Assembly: GCA_934230965.1 (NCBI GenBank)
Contig: CAKQFW010000068.1
Coordinates: 1 to 9,948 of the forward strand
DNA length: 9,948 bases
Direction: 5' to 3'
From: an uncultured Prevotella sp.
GTDB taxonomy: Bacteria > Bacteroidota > Bacteroidia > Bacteroidales > Bacteroidaceae
Of the stretch, positions 1-5,949 are shown in pieces. How positions within the stretch are numbered: the first letter of the stretch is position 1; each line of letters begins with the position of its first letter. The position numbers were made by a program, and so were the translations under genes. Under the pieces are notes generated by a model, which did no database searches, was not told where the DNA came from, and saw only the letters and a list, made by a program, of their open reading frames with translations.

Positions 1-623
1 ATCACGAAAAGTTGGCTCACTATGCTAACGCCGCTACCGACATCGAGTTTAAGATGCCCTTCGGCTTCAAAGAGGTTGAAGGCATTCACAGCCGTACCGA
101 CTACGACCTTAGCCAGCACGAGAAGTTCTCGGGCAAGAGCATCAAATACTTTGATCCCCAGGAGAACAAGAGCTACACACCGTATGACATTGAAACCTCT
201 ATTGGTGTTGACCGTATGTTCTTGAGCGTGATGTGTCACTCTTATTGCGAAGAGCAGCTTGAGAACGGCGAAACCCGCGTAGTGCTGAAGTTGCCCGCAC
301 CCTTGGCACCTGTTAAGTTGGCCGTGCTGCCCTTGCTGAAGAAGGATGGTCTGCCCGAAAAGGCTCGCGAGATTGTAAACGACCTGAAGTTCCACTTCAA
401 TACTCACTACGATGAGAAGGACACCATCGGCAAGCGCTATCGTCGTCAAGACGCCATCGGCACACCTTACTGTGTGACCGTTGACCACGACACGCTGAAA
501 GACAACTGCGTAACCTTGCGTTTCCGCGACACCATGCAGCAAGAGCGCGTAAGCATCGACCAGCTGCGCAACATCATCGAAGACAAGGTGAGCATCACCA
601 GTCTGCTGAAGAAGCTGCAGTAA
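1..623 (+). CDS. glyS: Glycyl-tRNA synthetase, C-terminal part (5' truncated by window)
   Basis: This is the 3' end of a class II glycyl-tRNA synthetase of the single-polypeptide (alpha2) type, a cytosolic enzyme that charges tRNA-Gly. The reading frame is already open at base 3 (His-Glu-Lys-Leu-Ala-His-Tyr), so the TTG at 12 is internal and not a start. Visible are the family segment IEFKMPFGFKEVEGIHSRTD, the class II motif 3 region TSIGVDRMF with its arginine, and then the anticodon-binding domain starting at LPAPLAPVKLAVLPL and running to the stop. The segment GKRYRRQDAIGTPYCVTVD is typical of the anticodon-binding fold of this family. The gene ends normally with TAA, and 83 bp separate it from the FKBP lipoprotein gene on the same strand. 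Identification is from recognised family motifs; the catalytic N-terminal part lies outside the window. Confidence 0.95.
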   Translation, partial: HEKLAHYANAATDIEFKMPFGFKEVEGIHSRTDYDLSQHEKFSGKSIKYFDPQENKSYTPYDIETSIGVDRMFLSVMCHSYCEEQLENGETRVVLKLPAPLAPVKLAVLPLLKKDGLPEKAREIVNDLKFHFNTHYDEKDTIGKRYRRQDAIGTPYCVTVDHDTLKDNCVTLRFRDTMQQERVSIDQLRNIIEDKVSITSLLKKLQ

Positions 624-643
624 GCGTTGCCTGTGTGCCCGAC

Positions 644-679
644 GGTGCTCGGCACCATGCTATAATGGTGCTCAGCACC
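644..679 (+). promoter_or_regulatory. Tandem mutually exclusive hairpins between glyS and the FKBP gene
   Basis: Two near-identical short inverted repeats lie in tandem: GGTGC-TCG-GCACC at 644-656 and GGTGC-TCA-GCACC at 667-679. Each can form a 5-bp stem. The two units can instead pair with each other (644-658 with 665-679, 13 of 15 positions complementary, loop 659-664), giving one long hairpin that excludes the two small ones. No U-run follows, so it is not a standard intrinsic terminator. A role in mRNA processing, attenuation or 3'-end protection is an inference. Confidence 0.55.
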
Positions 680-706
680 ACTGAAACACAACATTATACA
701 TTGTAG

Positions 707-1360
707 ATGAAAAAATATTTATATGTTCTGCTCGCTGCTTTCGTGGCCGTGTTTGCACTGTCGTCGTGTAGCGAGGAAGATAACACTCCGGAAGAATATC
801 CCGATTGGCAGGCTACCAACGAAAAATATTTTGACGACCTGTTTGCCACAGCTAAGATGAAGCAAACCAGTGGCGACCCCTCGTGGAAAGTAATTAGAAG
901 TTGGACCCTTGACGAGAACTCAGCCACACACAGCTACGACCACATTGTGGTGCATGTGCTGCAGTCGAGCGGCGAAACGGTAAAGCCTTACATCACCGAC
1001 TCGGTGCGCGTGCATTACAGCGGCCGCTTGTTGCCCTCGCTCTCGTATAAGTTGGGATACGAGTTTGACAAATCGTATAAAGGCGAGTTTGATGTGAACA
1101 CCGCCATTCCTACCAAGTTCTACGTGCCCGAAATGGTTGACGGTGTTACCACCGCGTTGCTCAACATGAACCTGGGCGACCGCTGGGAGGTGTATATACC
1201 TTATCAGTTGGGCTACAAAGATCAGGAAAGCGGAAGCATACCAGCTTACTCGATGCTGAAGTTCGACCTCTACCTCGTAGGTATCTATCGTAAAGGCACC
1301 GTGGTGCCCGAGTGGAAGGCTAAAGGAAATCAAACCGAACTGTGGGACGAGGCGTGGTAA
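707..1360 (+). CDS. FKBP-type peptidyl-prolyl cis-trans isomerase lipoprotein
   Basis: A predicted lipid-anchored prolyl isomerase of 217 residues. Residues 1-20 form a lipoprotein signal peptide (two lysines, then a hydrophobic stretch), with lipobox LSSC at 18-21 and Cys21 as the lipidation site. The mature N-terminus Cys-Ser-Glu-Glu-Asp resembles the acidic lipoprotein export signal that sends Bacteroidetes lipoproteins to the cell surface. The FKBP domain covers about residues 94-195: VRVHYSGRL at 100-108, EFDKSY at 119-124, VPEMVDGV at 140-147, and a C-terminal IPAYSMLKFDLYLVGI strand at 178-193. By alignment to human FKBP12, Tyr104, Phe120, Asp121, Tyr170 and Phe186 match active-site positions, while the conserved Trp is replaced by Val147. 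It probably assists folding of envelope or secreted proteins. It lies downstream of glyS with no clear promoter of its own, so co-transcription is plausible, and it ends in a strong terminator. Confidence 0.9.
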   Translation: MKKYLYVLLAAFVAVFALSSCSEEDNTPEEYPDWQATNEKYFDDLFATAKMKQTSGDPSWKVIRSWTLDENSATHSYDHIVVHVLQSSGETVKPYITDSVRVHYSGRLLPSLSYKLGYEFDKSYKGEFDVNTAIPTKFYVPEMVDGVTTALLNMNLGDRWEVYIPYQLGYKDQESGSIPAYSMLKFDLYLVGIYRKGTVVPEWKAKGNQTELWDEAW

Positions 1361-1393
1361 GCCTCTTATCGCCCGCATAACGATAACATAAAC

Positions 1394-1447
1394 AAGAAGC
1401 GCAAAGCAGCAAACCTGTTGAAGGGATGCCCTTTGCGCTTCTTTTTT
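1394..1447 (+). terminator. Rho-independent terminator after the FKBP gene
   Basis: A perfect 13-bp inverted repeat, AAGAAGCGCAAAG at 1394-1406 with CTTTGCGCTTCTT at 1431-1443, is followed by an unbroken T-run (1442-1447). The 24-nt loop contains a smaller competing palindrome (AAGGG-ATG-CCCTT at 1421-1433). It starts 33 bp after the FKBP stop codon and closes that transcription unit. Confidence 0.9.
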
Positions 1448-1481
1448 ATATAAAACAGGCCACAATATCAATAAAAGATGT

Positions 1482-1489
1482 TACCTTTG
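1482..1489 (+). promoter_or_regulatory. Bacteroidetes-type promoter core (TACCTTTG) for the malY-like gene
   Basis: TACCTTTG matches the Bacteroidetes -7 consensus TAnnTTTG exactly and lies 41 bp upstream of the ATG at 1530, just past the preceding terminator. No convincing -33 TTTG was found at the usual spacing. A short 5-bp stem, GCACT/AGTGC at 1494-1508, lies in the predicted leader. Confidence 0.65.
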
Positions 1490-1529
1490 CACTGCACTTT
1501 AATAGTGCCTACAAGAACCTTTTAAACAA

Positions 1530-2705
1530 ATGGAATCATATAATTTCGACACCATTATCAACCGCCAAGGCACCAATTCGGTGGCTATAGACGGACAGAA
1601 AGCTACCTTCGGACGCGACGGACTGATGCCGCTATGGGTGGCCGACATGGACTTTGAAACACCCTCGTTTATTGTGAAGGCACTGCAGCAGCGCCTTGAC
1701 CATCATTTGTATGGCTACACCGTAGTGACCGATGCCTATTGGCAGGCCGTGCAGCAGTGGCTCTTCGACCGCCATGGCTGGCAGGTAGAACGCCAGTGGC
1801 TGCGCTACATCCCTGGCATTGTAAAGGGTATTGGTATGGCTATCAACGTGTTTACGCAGCCCGGCGATAAAATTATTATTCAGCCGCCCGTGTATCATCC
1901 GTTCCGCCTTACGCCGCAAGGCAATGGCCGTGAGGTGGTGTTTAACCCGCTTATTCGACACGATGATGGGTCATACACCATGAACTTTGACCACCTACGC
2001 CAGATAATAGACGATAAAACCAAGATGCTGATTGTGTGCAACCCGCACAACCCCGCTGGCATTGTTTGGCCTAAAGAGGTGCTGGCACAGTTGGCCCACA
2101 TCTGTCATGAGCACGGCATCATTGTTATTTCAGACGAGATACACTGCGACATGACGCTCTTTGGACATCGTCATACGCCCTTTGCCACCGCCTCTGACGA
2201 GGCTGCACAGTGCAGCATAACGTTTGGAGCACCATCGAAGACCTTTAACATTGCGGGCATTGTGAGCTCTTATTGCATCGTGTCCAACGCCGAGCTGCGC
2301 CAGAAGTTTTATTCGTGGCTCGATGCAAACGAACTTTCTGACCCGCCCATGTTCTCGCCCATAGCCACCATTGCAGCCTTTACACAGGGCAACGCGTGGC
2401 GCGAGGCTATGCTACATTATGTTGAAGACAATGTACGCTTTGTTGAAGACTACTGCCGAGAGCATCTGCCAGCCATCGTTCCCGTGCGCCCCGAGGCGTC
2501 GTTCTTGGTGTGGCTGAACTGTAAAGGCTTGGGTTTGAACCACGATGCGCTTATCAATCTGTTCACAGAGAAGGCTCACTTAGCCCTGAACGATGGCGAA
2601 ATGTTTGGCCCTGGAGGCGAAGGATTTATGCGTCTGAACATAGGTTGCCCGCGCGCTAAGCTGAAGAAGGCCCTCGACCAGTTGGTACAGGCTTTGCAGA
2701 AATAA
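1530..2705 (+). CDS. MalY/PatB family PLP-dependent C-S beta-lyase (class I/II aminotransferase fold)
   Basis: A cytosolic PLP enzyme of 391 residues, the usual MalY/PatB length. The family cleaves C-S bonds in substrates such as cystathionine or cysteine conjugates, giving pyruvate, ammonia and a thiol. Visible features: the N-terminal family signature PLWVADMDFETP (34-45); HLYGYT (59-64), which contributes cofactor and substrate contacts; NPHNPAG (171-177); SDEIHCD (201-207), whose Asp202 contacts the pyridine nitrogen; GAPSKTFNIAG (233-243), with Lys237 as the predicted Schiff-base lysine; and MRLN (367-370), whose Arg368 should bind the substrate carboxylate. All key residues are present, so the enzyme should be active. 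It is monocistronic, with its own promoter and a terminator-like hairpin downstream. The sequence alone does not separate methionine biosynthesis (cystathionine beta-lyase) from cysteine degradation with H2S release, so no gene symbol is given. Confidence 0.92.
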   Translation: MESYNFDTIINRQGTNSVAIDGQKATFGRDGLMPLWVADMDFETPSFIVKALQQRLDHHLYGYTVVTDAYWQAVQQWLFDRHGWQVERQWLRYIPGIVKGIGMAINVFTQPGDKIIIQPPVYHPFRLTPQGNGREVVFNPLIRHDDGSYTMNFDHLRQIIDDKTKMLIVCNPHNPAGIVWPKEVLAQLAHICHEHGIIVISDEIHCDMTLFGHRHTPFATASDEAAQCSITFGAPSKTFNIAGIVSSYCIVSNAELRQKFYSWLDANELSDPPMFSPIATIAAFTQGNAWREAMLHYVEDNVRFVEDYCREHLPAIVPVRPEASFLVWLNCKGLGLNHDALINLFTEKAHLALNDGEMFGPGGEGFMRLNIGCPRAKLKKALDQLVQALQK

Positions 2706-2724
2706 GGCAATCAATAAAAACCAT

Positions 2725-2791
2725 ACAAGGGTGAGTGTGGAAAAAACAGCATTTAGCAATGCTATTATTTTCACATTTCACCCTTTTGTTG
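2725..2791 (+). terminator. Long bipartite hairpin after the malY-like gene, probably a terminator
   Basis: The outer stem pairs AAGGGTGA (2727-2734) with TCACCCTT (2778-2785). It continues, with one bulged T at 2776 and two G-T wobbles, through 2735-2743 pairing with 2768-2777. An inner 6-bp hairpin, AGCATT/AATGCT (2748-2753 with 2758-2763), caps it. A T-rich stretch (TTTTGTTGTAT) follows. The element starts 20 bp after the malY-like stop codon and fits an intrinsic terminator. Its 3' side runs directly into the promoter core of the next gene. Confidence 0.7.
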
Positions 2792-2799
2792 TATCTTTG
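2792..2799 (+). promoter_or_regulatory. Promoter core TATCTTTG next to the start codon at 2805
   Basis: TATCTTTG is an exact TAnnTTTG match. Only 5 bases (CAAGT) separate it from the ATG at 2805. Since transcription normally starts about 5-7 bases after this element, the RNA would begin at or next to the start codon, implying a leaderless or nearly leaderless message. No -33 element is evident; the region where it would lie falls in the hairpin of the preceding terminator. Confidence 0.6.
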
Positions 2800-2804
2800 C
2801 AAGT

Positions 2805-3404
2805 ATGAATAACGATACACCGACGAAAGCAAACTGGAGTGAAAATGTCATCATCGTCGACGCCGATTATGTTGACAGAGTAGCCTTTGACCTCATCGTT
2901 AATTTTGAACGAATGATTGGCCGACGTATTCCTAAGGCCGACCTTGCAAAATGGATTGACTGCGTGGCGCTGGATGGCGGACTGCGCGAGGGCGAACACG
3001 ACACTCAGGTGGTGCTGATACATGATAAGAAACAGGCGGCGCTTGACAACTTTATGCCCGCCAACTATGACGACGAACTGAACGGAAAGGCATTTAAAGA
3101 CCATCTGGGCGAGTTCACCGTCAGCTCGTTTCCTGTAGAAGATATCACCACAGCCTCCGACTTCTTCCTCGACACCGTGGCTATGGTGTGTGCACAGAAA
3201 GAGGTGAAGCGCGTGATGATTGTTCCCGATGCCGAGAACCGTGCGCTGTATGCCGACTTGCGTCATACCTTGCAACGCGTTGACGACGAGAAACGCATCA
3301 CCGTGTTTGCCATGCAACCCATGGAGGGTGGCAACTTCCGTCAAGAAATTCTGGGTTACTCGCTCATGAATGCTCTGGGAATTAGGGCTGAAGAGCTGAA
3401 GTAA
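2805..3404 (+). CDS. Conserved-looking hypothetical protein, 199 aa, function unknown
   Basis: I do not recognise the function. The protein is soluble and acidic, with no signal peptide or membrane segment. It begins with a beta-strand-like VIIVDADYVDRVAFDL segment (residues about 15-30) and has a second strand with acidic residues, VMIVPDAENRALYADL (about 147-162), then an alpha/beta C-terminal region. The hydrophobic strand ending in Asp-Ala-Asp resembles the first strand of nucleotide-binding or PIN/NYN-like folds, but no full catalytic set could be assigned. It may be one of the Bacteroidales-restricted DUF families (possibly DUF6621; recalled, not checked). Normal codon use, plus an open frame over a region where the antisense frame is only a shadow, supports a real gene. 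It has its own promoter, probably gives a leaderless mRNA, and is followed directly by a heptad repeat block. Confidence 0.8.
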   Translation: MNNDTPTKANWSENVIIVDADYVDRVAFDLIVNFERMIGRRIPKADLAKWIDCVALDGGLREGEHDTQVVLIHDKKQAALDNFMPANYDDELNGKAFKDHLGEFTVSSFPVEDITTASDFFLDTVAMVCAQKEVKRVMIVPDAENRALYADLRHTLQRVDDEKRITVFAMQPMEGGNFRQEILGYSLMNALGIRAEELK

Positions 3405-3452
3405 TTCTCAATTCATAATTCATAATTCATAATTCATAATGGGCTTCGCCTT
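3404..3452 (+). repeat. Heptanucleotide repeat (ATTCATA)n plus mini-hairpin, copy 1
   Basis: Four perfect ATTCATA units (3411-3438) follow one degenerate unit, ATTCTCA (3404-3410), which begins on the last base of the preceding stop codon. AT and then GGGCTTCGCCTT follow; the latter can form a GGC-TTC-GCC mini-hairpin (3442-3450). A nearly identical arrangement recurs on the opposite strand at 8318-8396, so this is a mobile or repeated intergenic element, not chance low-complexity DNA. Confidence 0.85.
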
Positions 3453-3527
3453 ATGTTATTCTTATTGATGGCGAGCCTTTGAATTTAATCATTGAAATAT
3501 AAAAACAAATAAAATAAAAGAAAGACA

Positions 3528-4754
3528 ATGGGAAAAGTACTCATGATTGGCGCCGGTGGCGTCGCTACGGTTGCAGCGTTCAAGATTGCCCAGAACGCTG
3601 ACGTGTTTACTGAATTTATGATTGCCAGCCGAACAAAGTCGAAGTGCGACAAGATTGTAAAGGCTATCGGTAACCCTAACATCAAAACCGCACAGGTTGA
3701 TGCCGACGATGTAGAACAGCTGAAGGCGTTGTTTAACGACTTCAAGCCCGAGCTGGTTATCAACCTTGCGCTGCCGTATCAAGACCTCACCATCATGGAG
3801 GCTTGCTTGGCTTGCGGATGCAACTATCTCGACACTGCCAACTATGAACCTAAGGATGAGGCTCACTTCGAGTACTCATGGCAGTGGGCTTACAAGAAAC
3901 GTTTTGAGGATGCTGGTCTGTGCGCCATCCTGGGTTGTGGTTTCGATCCGGGCGTAACAAGCATCTTCACCGCTTATGCCGCTAAGCACCACTTCGACGA
4001 AATTCAGTATCTCGACATCGTCGACTGCAATGCTGGCAACCACCACAAGGCTTTCGCTACCAACTTCAACCCTGAGATTAACATTCGCGAGATTACACAG
4101 AAGGGCCTGTACTGGGAGAACGGACAGTGGGTAGAGACCAAGCCGCTTGAAATTCATAAGCCGCTGACCTATCCTGAGATTGGCCCGAAGGAGAGCTACC
4201 TGTTGCACCACGAAGAGATTGAGAGCTTGGTGAAGAATTATCCCACCATCAAGCGTGCTCGCTTCTGGATGACCTTTGGTCAGCAGTATCTCACCTACCT
4301 CGACTGCATACAGAACCTTGGCATGTCGCGCATCGACGAGATTGAATATGAGGCTCCGCTGGCCGACAACCCCGCAGAGAAGGTAAAGGTGAAGATTGTG
4401 CCGCTGCAGTTCCTTAAGGCTGTGTTGCCTAACCCCCAAGACCTGGGCGAAAACTACGATGGTCAGACCTCTATCGGCTGCCGCATCCGTGGCTTGAAAG
4501 ATGGCAAGGAGCACACCTACTATGTATACAACAACTGCTCGCATCAGGCTGCCTACGAAGAAACGGGTATGCAGGGCGTAAGCTATACCACTGGCGTGCC
4601 TGCTATGATTGGTGCAATGATGTTCTTCAAGGGTCTGTGGCGCAAGCCCGGCGTGTGGAACGTTGAGGAGTTTGATCCCGATCCCTTCATGGAGCAGCTG
4701 AACAAGCAGGGTCTGCCTTGGCACGAGCTGTTTGACACCGACATCGAGTTTTAA
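3528..4754 (+). CDS. Carboxynorspermidine synthase-like saccharopine dehydrogenase family protein
   Basis: A cytosolic NAD(P)H-dependent dehydrogenase of 408 residues, the usual length for carboxynorspermidine/carboxyspermidine dehydrogenase, which joins aspartate semialdehyde to a diamine in the alternative spermidine pathway. The N-terminal Rossmann motif is [14 protein letters not shown] (4-17, glycines 8, 10, 11). Further family segments are [10 protein letters not shown] (34-43), [11 protein letters not shown] (77-87), [10 protein letters not shown] (97-106) and the [13 protein letters not shown] stretch near residues 139-151. Against lysine-forming saccharopine dehydrogenases, the length and the [12 protein letters not shown] and [10 protein letters not shown] segments favour the carboxynorspermidine branch. 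The decarboxylase partner (nspC) is not in the window. The gene lies 47 bp upstream of recA with no terminator between, suggesting co-transcription. No clear promoter was found; the A-rich leader just before the ATG is typical of Bacteroidetes. Confidence 0.85.
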   Translation: MGKVLMIGAGGVATVAAFKIAQNADVFTEFMIASRTKSKCDKIVKAIGNPNIKTAQVDADDVEQLKALFNDFKPELVINLALPYQDLTIMEACLACGCNYLDTANYEPKDEAHFEYSWQWAYKKRFEDAGLCAILGCGFDPGVTSIFTAYAAKHHFDEIQYLDIVDCNAGNHHKAFATNFNPEINIREITQKGLYWENGQWVETKPLEIHKPLTYPEIGPKESYLLHHEEIESLVKNYPTIKRARFWMTFGQQYLTYLDCIQNLGMSRIDEIEYEAPLADNPAEKVKVKIVPLQFLKAVLPNPQDLGENYDGQTSIGCRIRGLKDGKEHTYYVYNNCSHQAAYEETGMQGVSYTTGVPAMIGAMMFFKGLWRKPGVWNVEEFDPDPFMEQLNKQGLPWHELFDTDIEF

Positions 4755-4784
4755 GAAACACACATACACACTCAGATAAACAAC

Positions 4785-4792
4785 AGAGGAGA
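4785..4792 (+). promoter_or_regulatory. Strong Shine-Dalgarno sequence for recA
   Basis: AGAGGAGA, containing GGAG at 4788-4791, lies about 10 bases before the recA ATG at 4802. Most other starts in this window have A-rich leaders without a good SD, so this site stands out and supports the chosen recA start. Confidence 0.7.
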
Positions 4793-4801
4793 ACGAACAA
4801 T

Positions 4802-5833
4802 ATGGCAAAGAAAGACGAAGACATGCCGCTGATGCAGGAAGGCAAGCTGAAAGCGCTGCAGGCAGCCATGGCAAAGATAGAGAAAGACTTCGGTAAGGGG
4901 TCGATCATGAAGCTTGGCGACGAGCATATTGAAAACGTAGAGGTAATACCTACAGGCAGTATCGCCCTCGACGCCGCATTGGGCGTAGGCGGATACCCTA
5001 AAGGTCGTATCATCGAGATTTATGGCCCTGAGAGTTCGGGTAAGACCACGCTGGCCATTCATGCCATTGCCGAGGCTCAGAAGGCGGGCGGCATTGCAGC
5101 CTTTATCGATGCCGAGCATGCCTTCGACCGCTTCTATGCCGCTAAGTTGGGCGTTGATGTTGACAACCTATGGATATCGCAGCCCGATAACGGCGAGCAG
5201 GCACTGGAGATTGCCGACCAGCTGATTCGTTCATCGGCCATTGATATCTTGGTGGTCGACTCGGTAGCCGCTCTTACGCCGAAGAAGGAGATTGAAGGCG
5301 ACATGGGCGACAATGTGGTAGGTCTTCAGGCCCGACTGATGAGCCAGGCACTGCGTAAGCTCACCAGCACCATCTCAAAGACCAACACCACCTGCATCTT
5401 CATCAACCAGCTGCGTGAGAAGATTGGCGTGATGTTTGGCAACCCCGAGACCACGACTGGTGGTAACGCGCTGAAGTTTTATGCTTCGGTACGTCTCGAC
5501 ATTCGCCGCGTAACCAGCATCAAGGATGGCGACCAAGTGGTGGGCAACCAGGTGCGCGTAAAGGTGGTGAAGAACAAGGTGGCACCTCCGTTCCGCAAGG
5601 CCGAGTTTGAGATAACCTTCGGCGAGGGTATCTCAAAGATTGGCGAGATGGTAGACCTGGGTGTTGAGTATGGCATCATTCAGAAGAGTGGCTCATGGTT
5701 CTCATACGGTGGCAGCAAGCTGGCACAGGGACGCGACGCCACCAAATCGTTGCTGAAGGACAATCCCGAGCTGTGCGAGGAGATTGAGGCCCAGATAAAG
5801 CAGGCCATTGCCGATAAGCAGGAGGCTGAATAA
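4802..5833 (+). CDS. recA: Recombinase RecA
   Basis: The cytosolic DNA-dependent ATPase that forms filaments on single-stranded DNA for homologous recombination and repair. The 343-residue length is typical. In order: a short N-terminal helical region with GKGSIMKLG (31-39); Walker [10 protein letters not shown] (75-83) with Lys81; AEHAF (104-108), whose Glu105 is the catalytic glutamate; Walker B ILVVD (149-153); the L1 loop region around EIEGDMGD; the conserved [14 protein letters not shown] segment with L2 after it; and a C-terminal domain ending in a basic-acidic tail. All core motifs are intact. Phe108, where E. coli has Leu, fits the Bacteroidetes type. The strong SD and the 47-bp spacing suggest co-transcription with the upstream dehydrogenase. 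No LexA-type SOS operator was recognised upstream. A clear terminator follows. Confidence 0.98.
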   Translation: MAKKDEDMPLMQEGKLKALQAAMAKIEKDFGKGSIMKLGDEHIENVEVIPTGSIALDAALGVGGYPKGRIIEIYGPESSGKTTLAIHAIAEAQKAGGIAAFIDAEHAFDRFYAAKLGVDVDNLWISQPDNGEQALEIADQLIRSSAIDILVVDSVAALTPKKEIEGDMGDNVVGLQARLMSQALRKLTSTISKTNTTCIFINQLREKIGVMFGNPETTTGGNALKFYASVRLDIRRVTSIKDGDQVVGNQVRVKVVKNKVAPPFRKAEFEITFGEGISKIGEMVDLGVEYGIIQKSGSWFSYGGSKLAQGRDATKSLLKDNPELCEEIEAQIKQAIADKQEAE

Positions 5834-5847
5834 GATAAGTAGAAATA

Positions 5848-5899
5848 AAAAAGGCGTGCGTCATATCTCTTGGGTATTAGTGCACGCCTTTTTCTTTTT
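5848..5899 (+). terminator. Rho-independent terminator after recA
   Basis: AAAAAGGCGTGC (5848-5859) is perfectly complementary to GCACGCCTTTTT (5882-5893), with a 22-nt loop and a further T5 (5895-5899). The A-run on the 5' side means it could also work from the minus strand. It separates recA from rmuC, which therefore needs its own promoter; no exact TAnnTTTG was found at 5900-5949. Confidence 0.92.
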
Positions 5900-5949
5900 G
5901 TAACGGGGCGCAACGATGGGCCCCTTGACCATAAAAGTGTATATAGGGT

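Noticed and set aside
661..666. TATAAT, a perfect E. coli-type -10 box, before the FKBP gene
   Set aside because: Bacteroidetes promoters use TAnnTTTG, and this TATAAT lies in the loop/stem of the tandem hairpin with no matching -35.
920..1471. A 183-codon minus-strand open frame across the FKBP gene and its terminator
   Set aside because: It is antisense to a clear FKBP domain and would start inside the terminator stem; no recognisable domain.
2778..3344. A 188-codon minus-strand open frame opposite the 199-aa hypothetical gene
   Set aside because: The plus-strand frame has an adjacent promoter core, a proper start and strand-helix-like sequence; the minus frame is rich in His/Val/Gly runs typical of shadows.
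4755..4801. LexA/SOS box upstream of recA
   Set aside because: No palindromic operator matching known SOS boxes is visible in the short intergenic region.
3876..4874. A 332-codon open frame on the minus strand antisense to the dehydrogenase gene
   Set aside because: It lies almost wholly opposite a well-conserved enzyme and enters recA, its translation is low-complexity Leu/Val/Ser-rich, and no family motif is visible. It is a shadow frame caused by codon bias.
5925..5945. TTGACC ... TATATA as a sigma70-like promoter for rmuC
   Set aside because: The spacing between the two hexamers is only about 8-9 bp and the motif is not the Bacteroidetes type.
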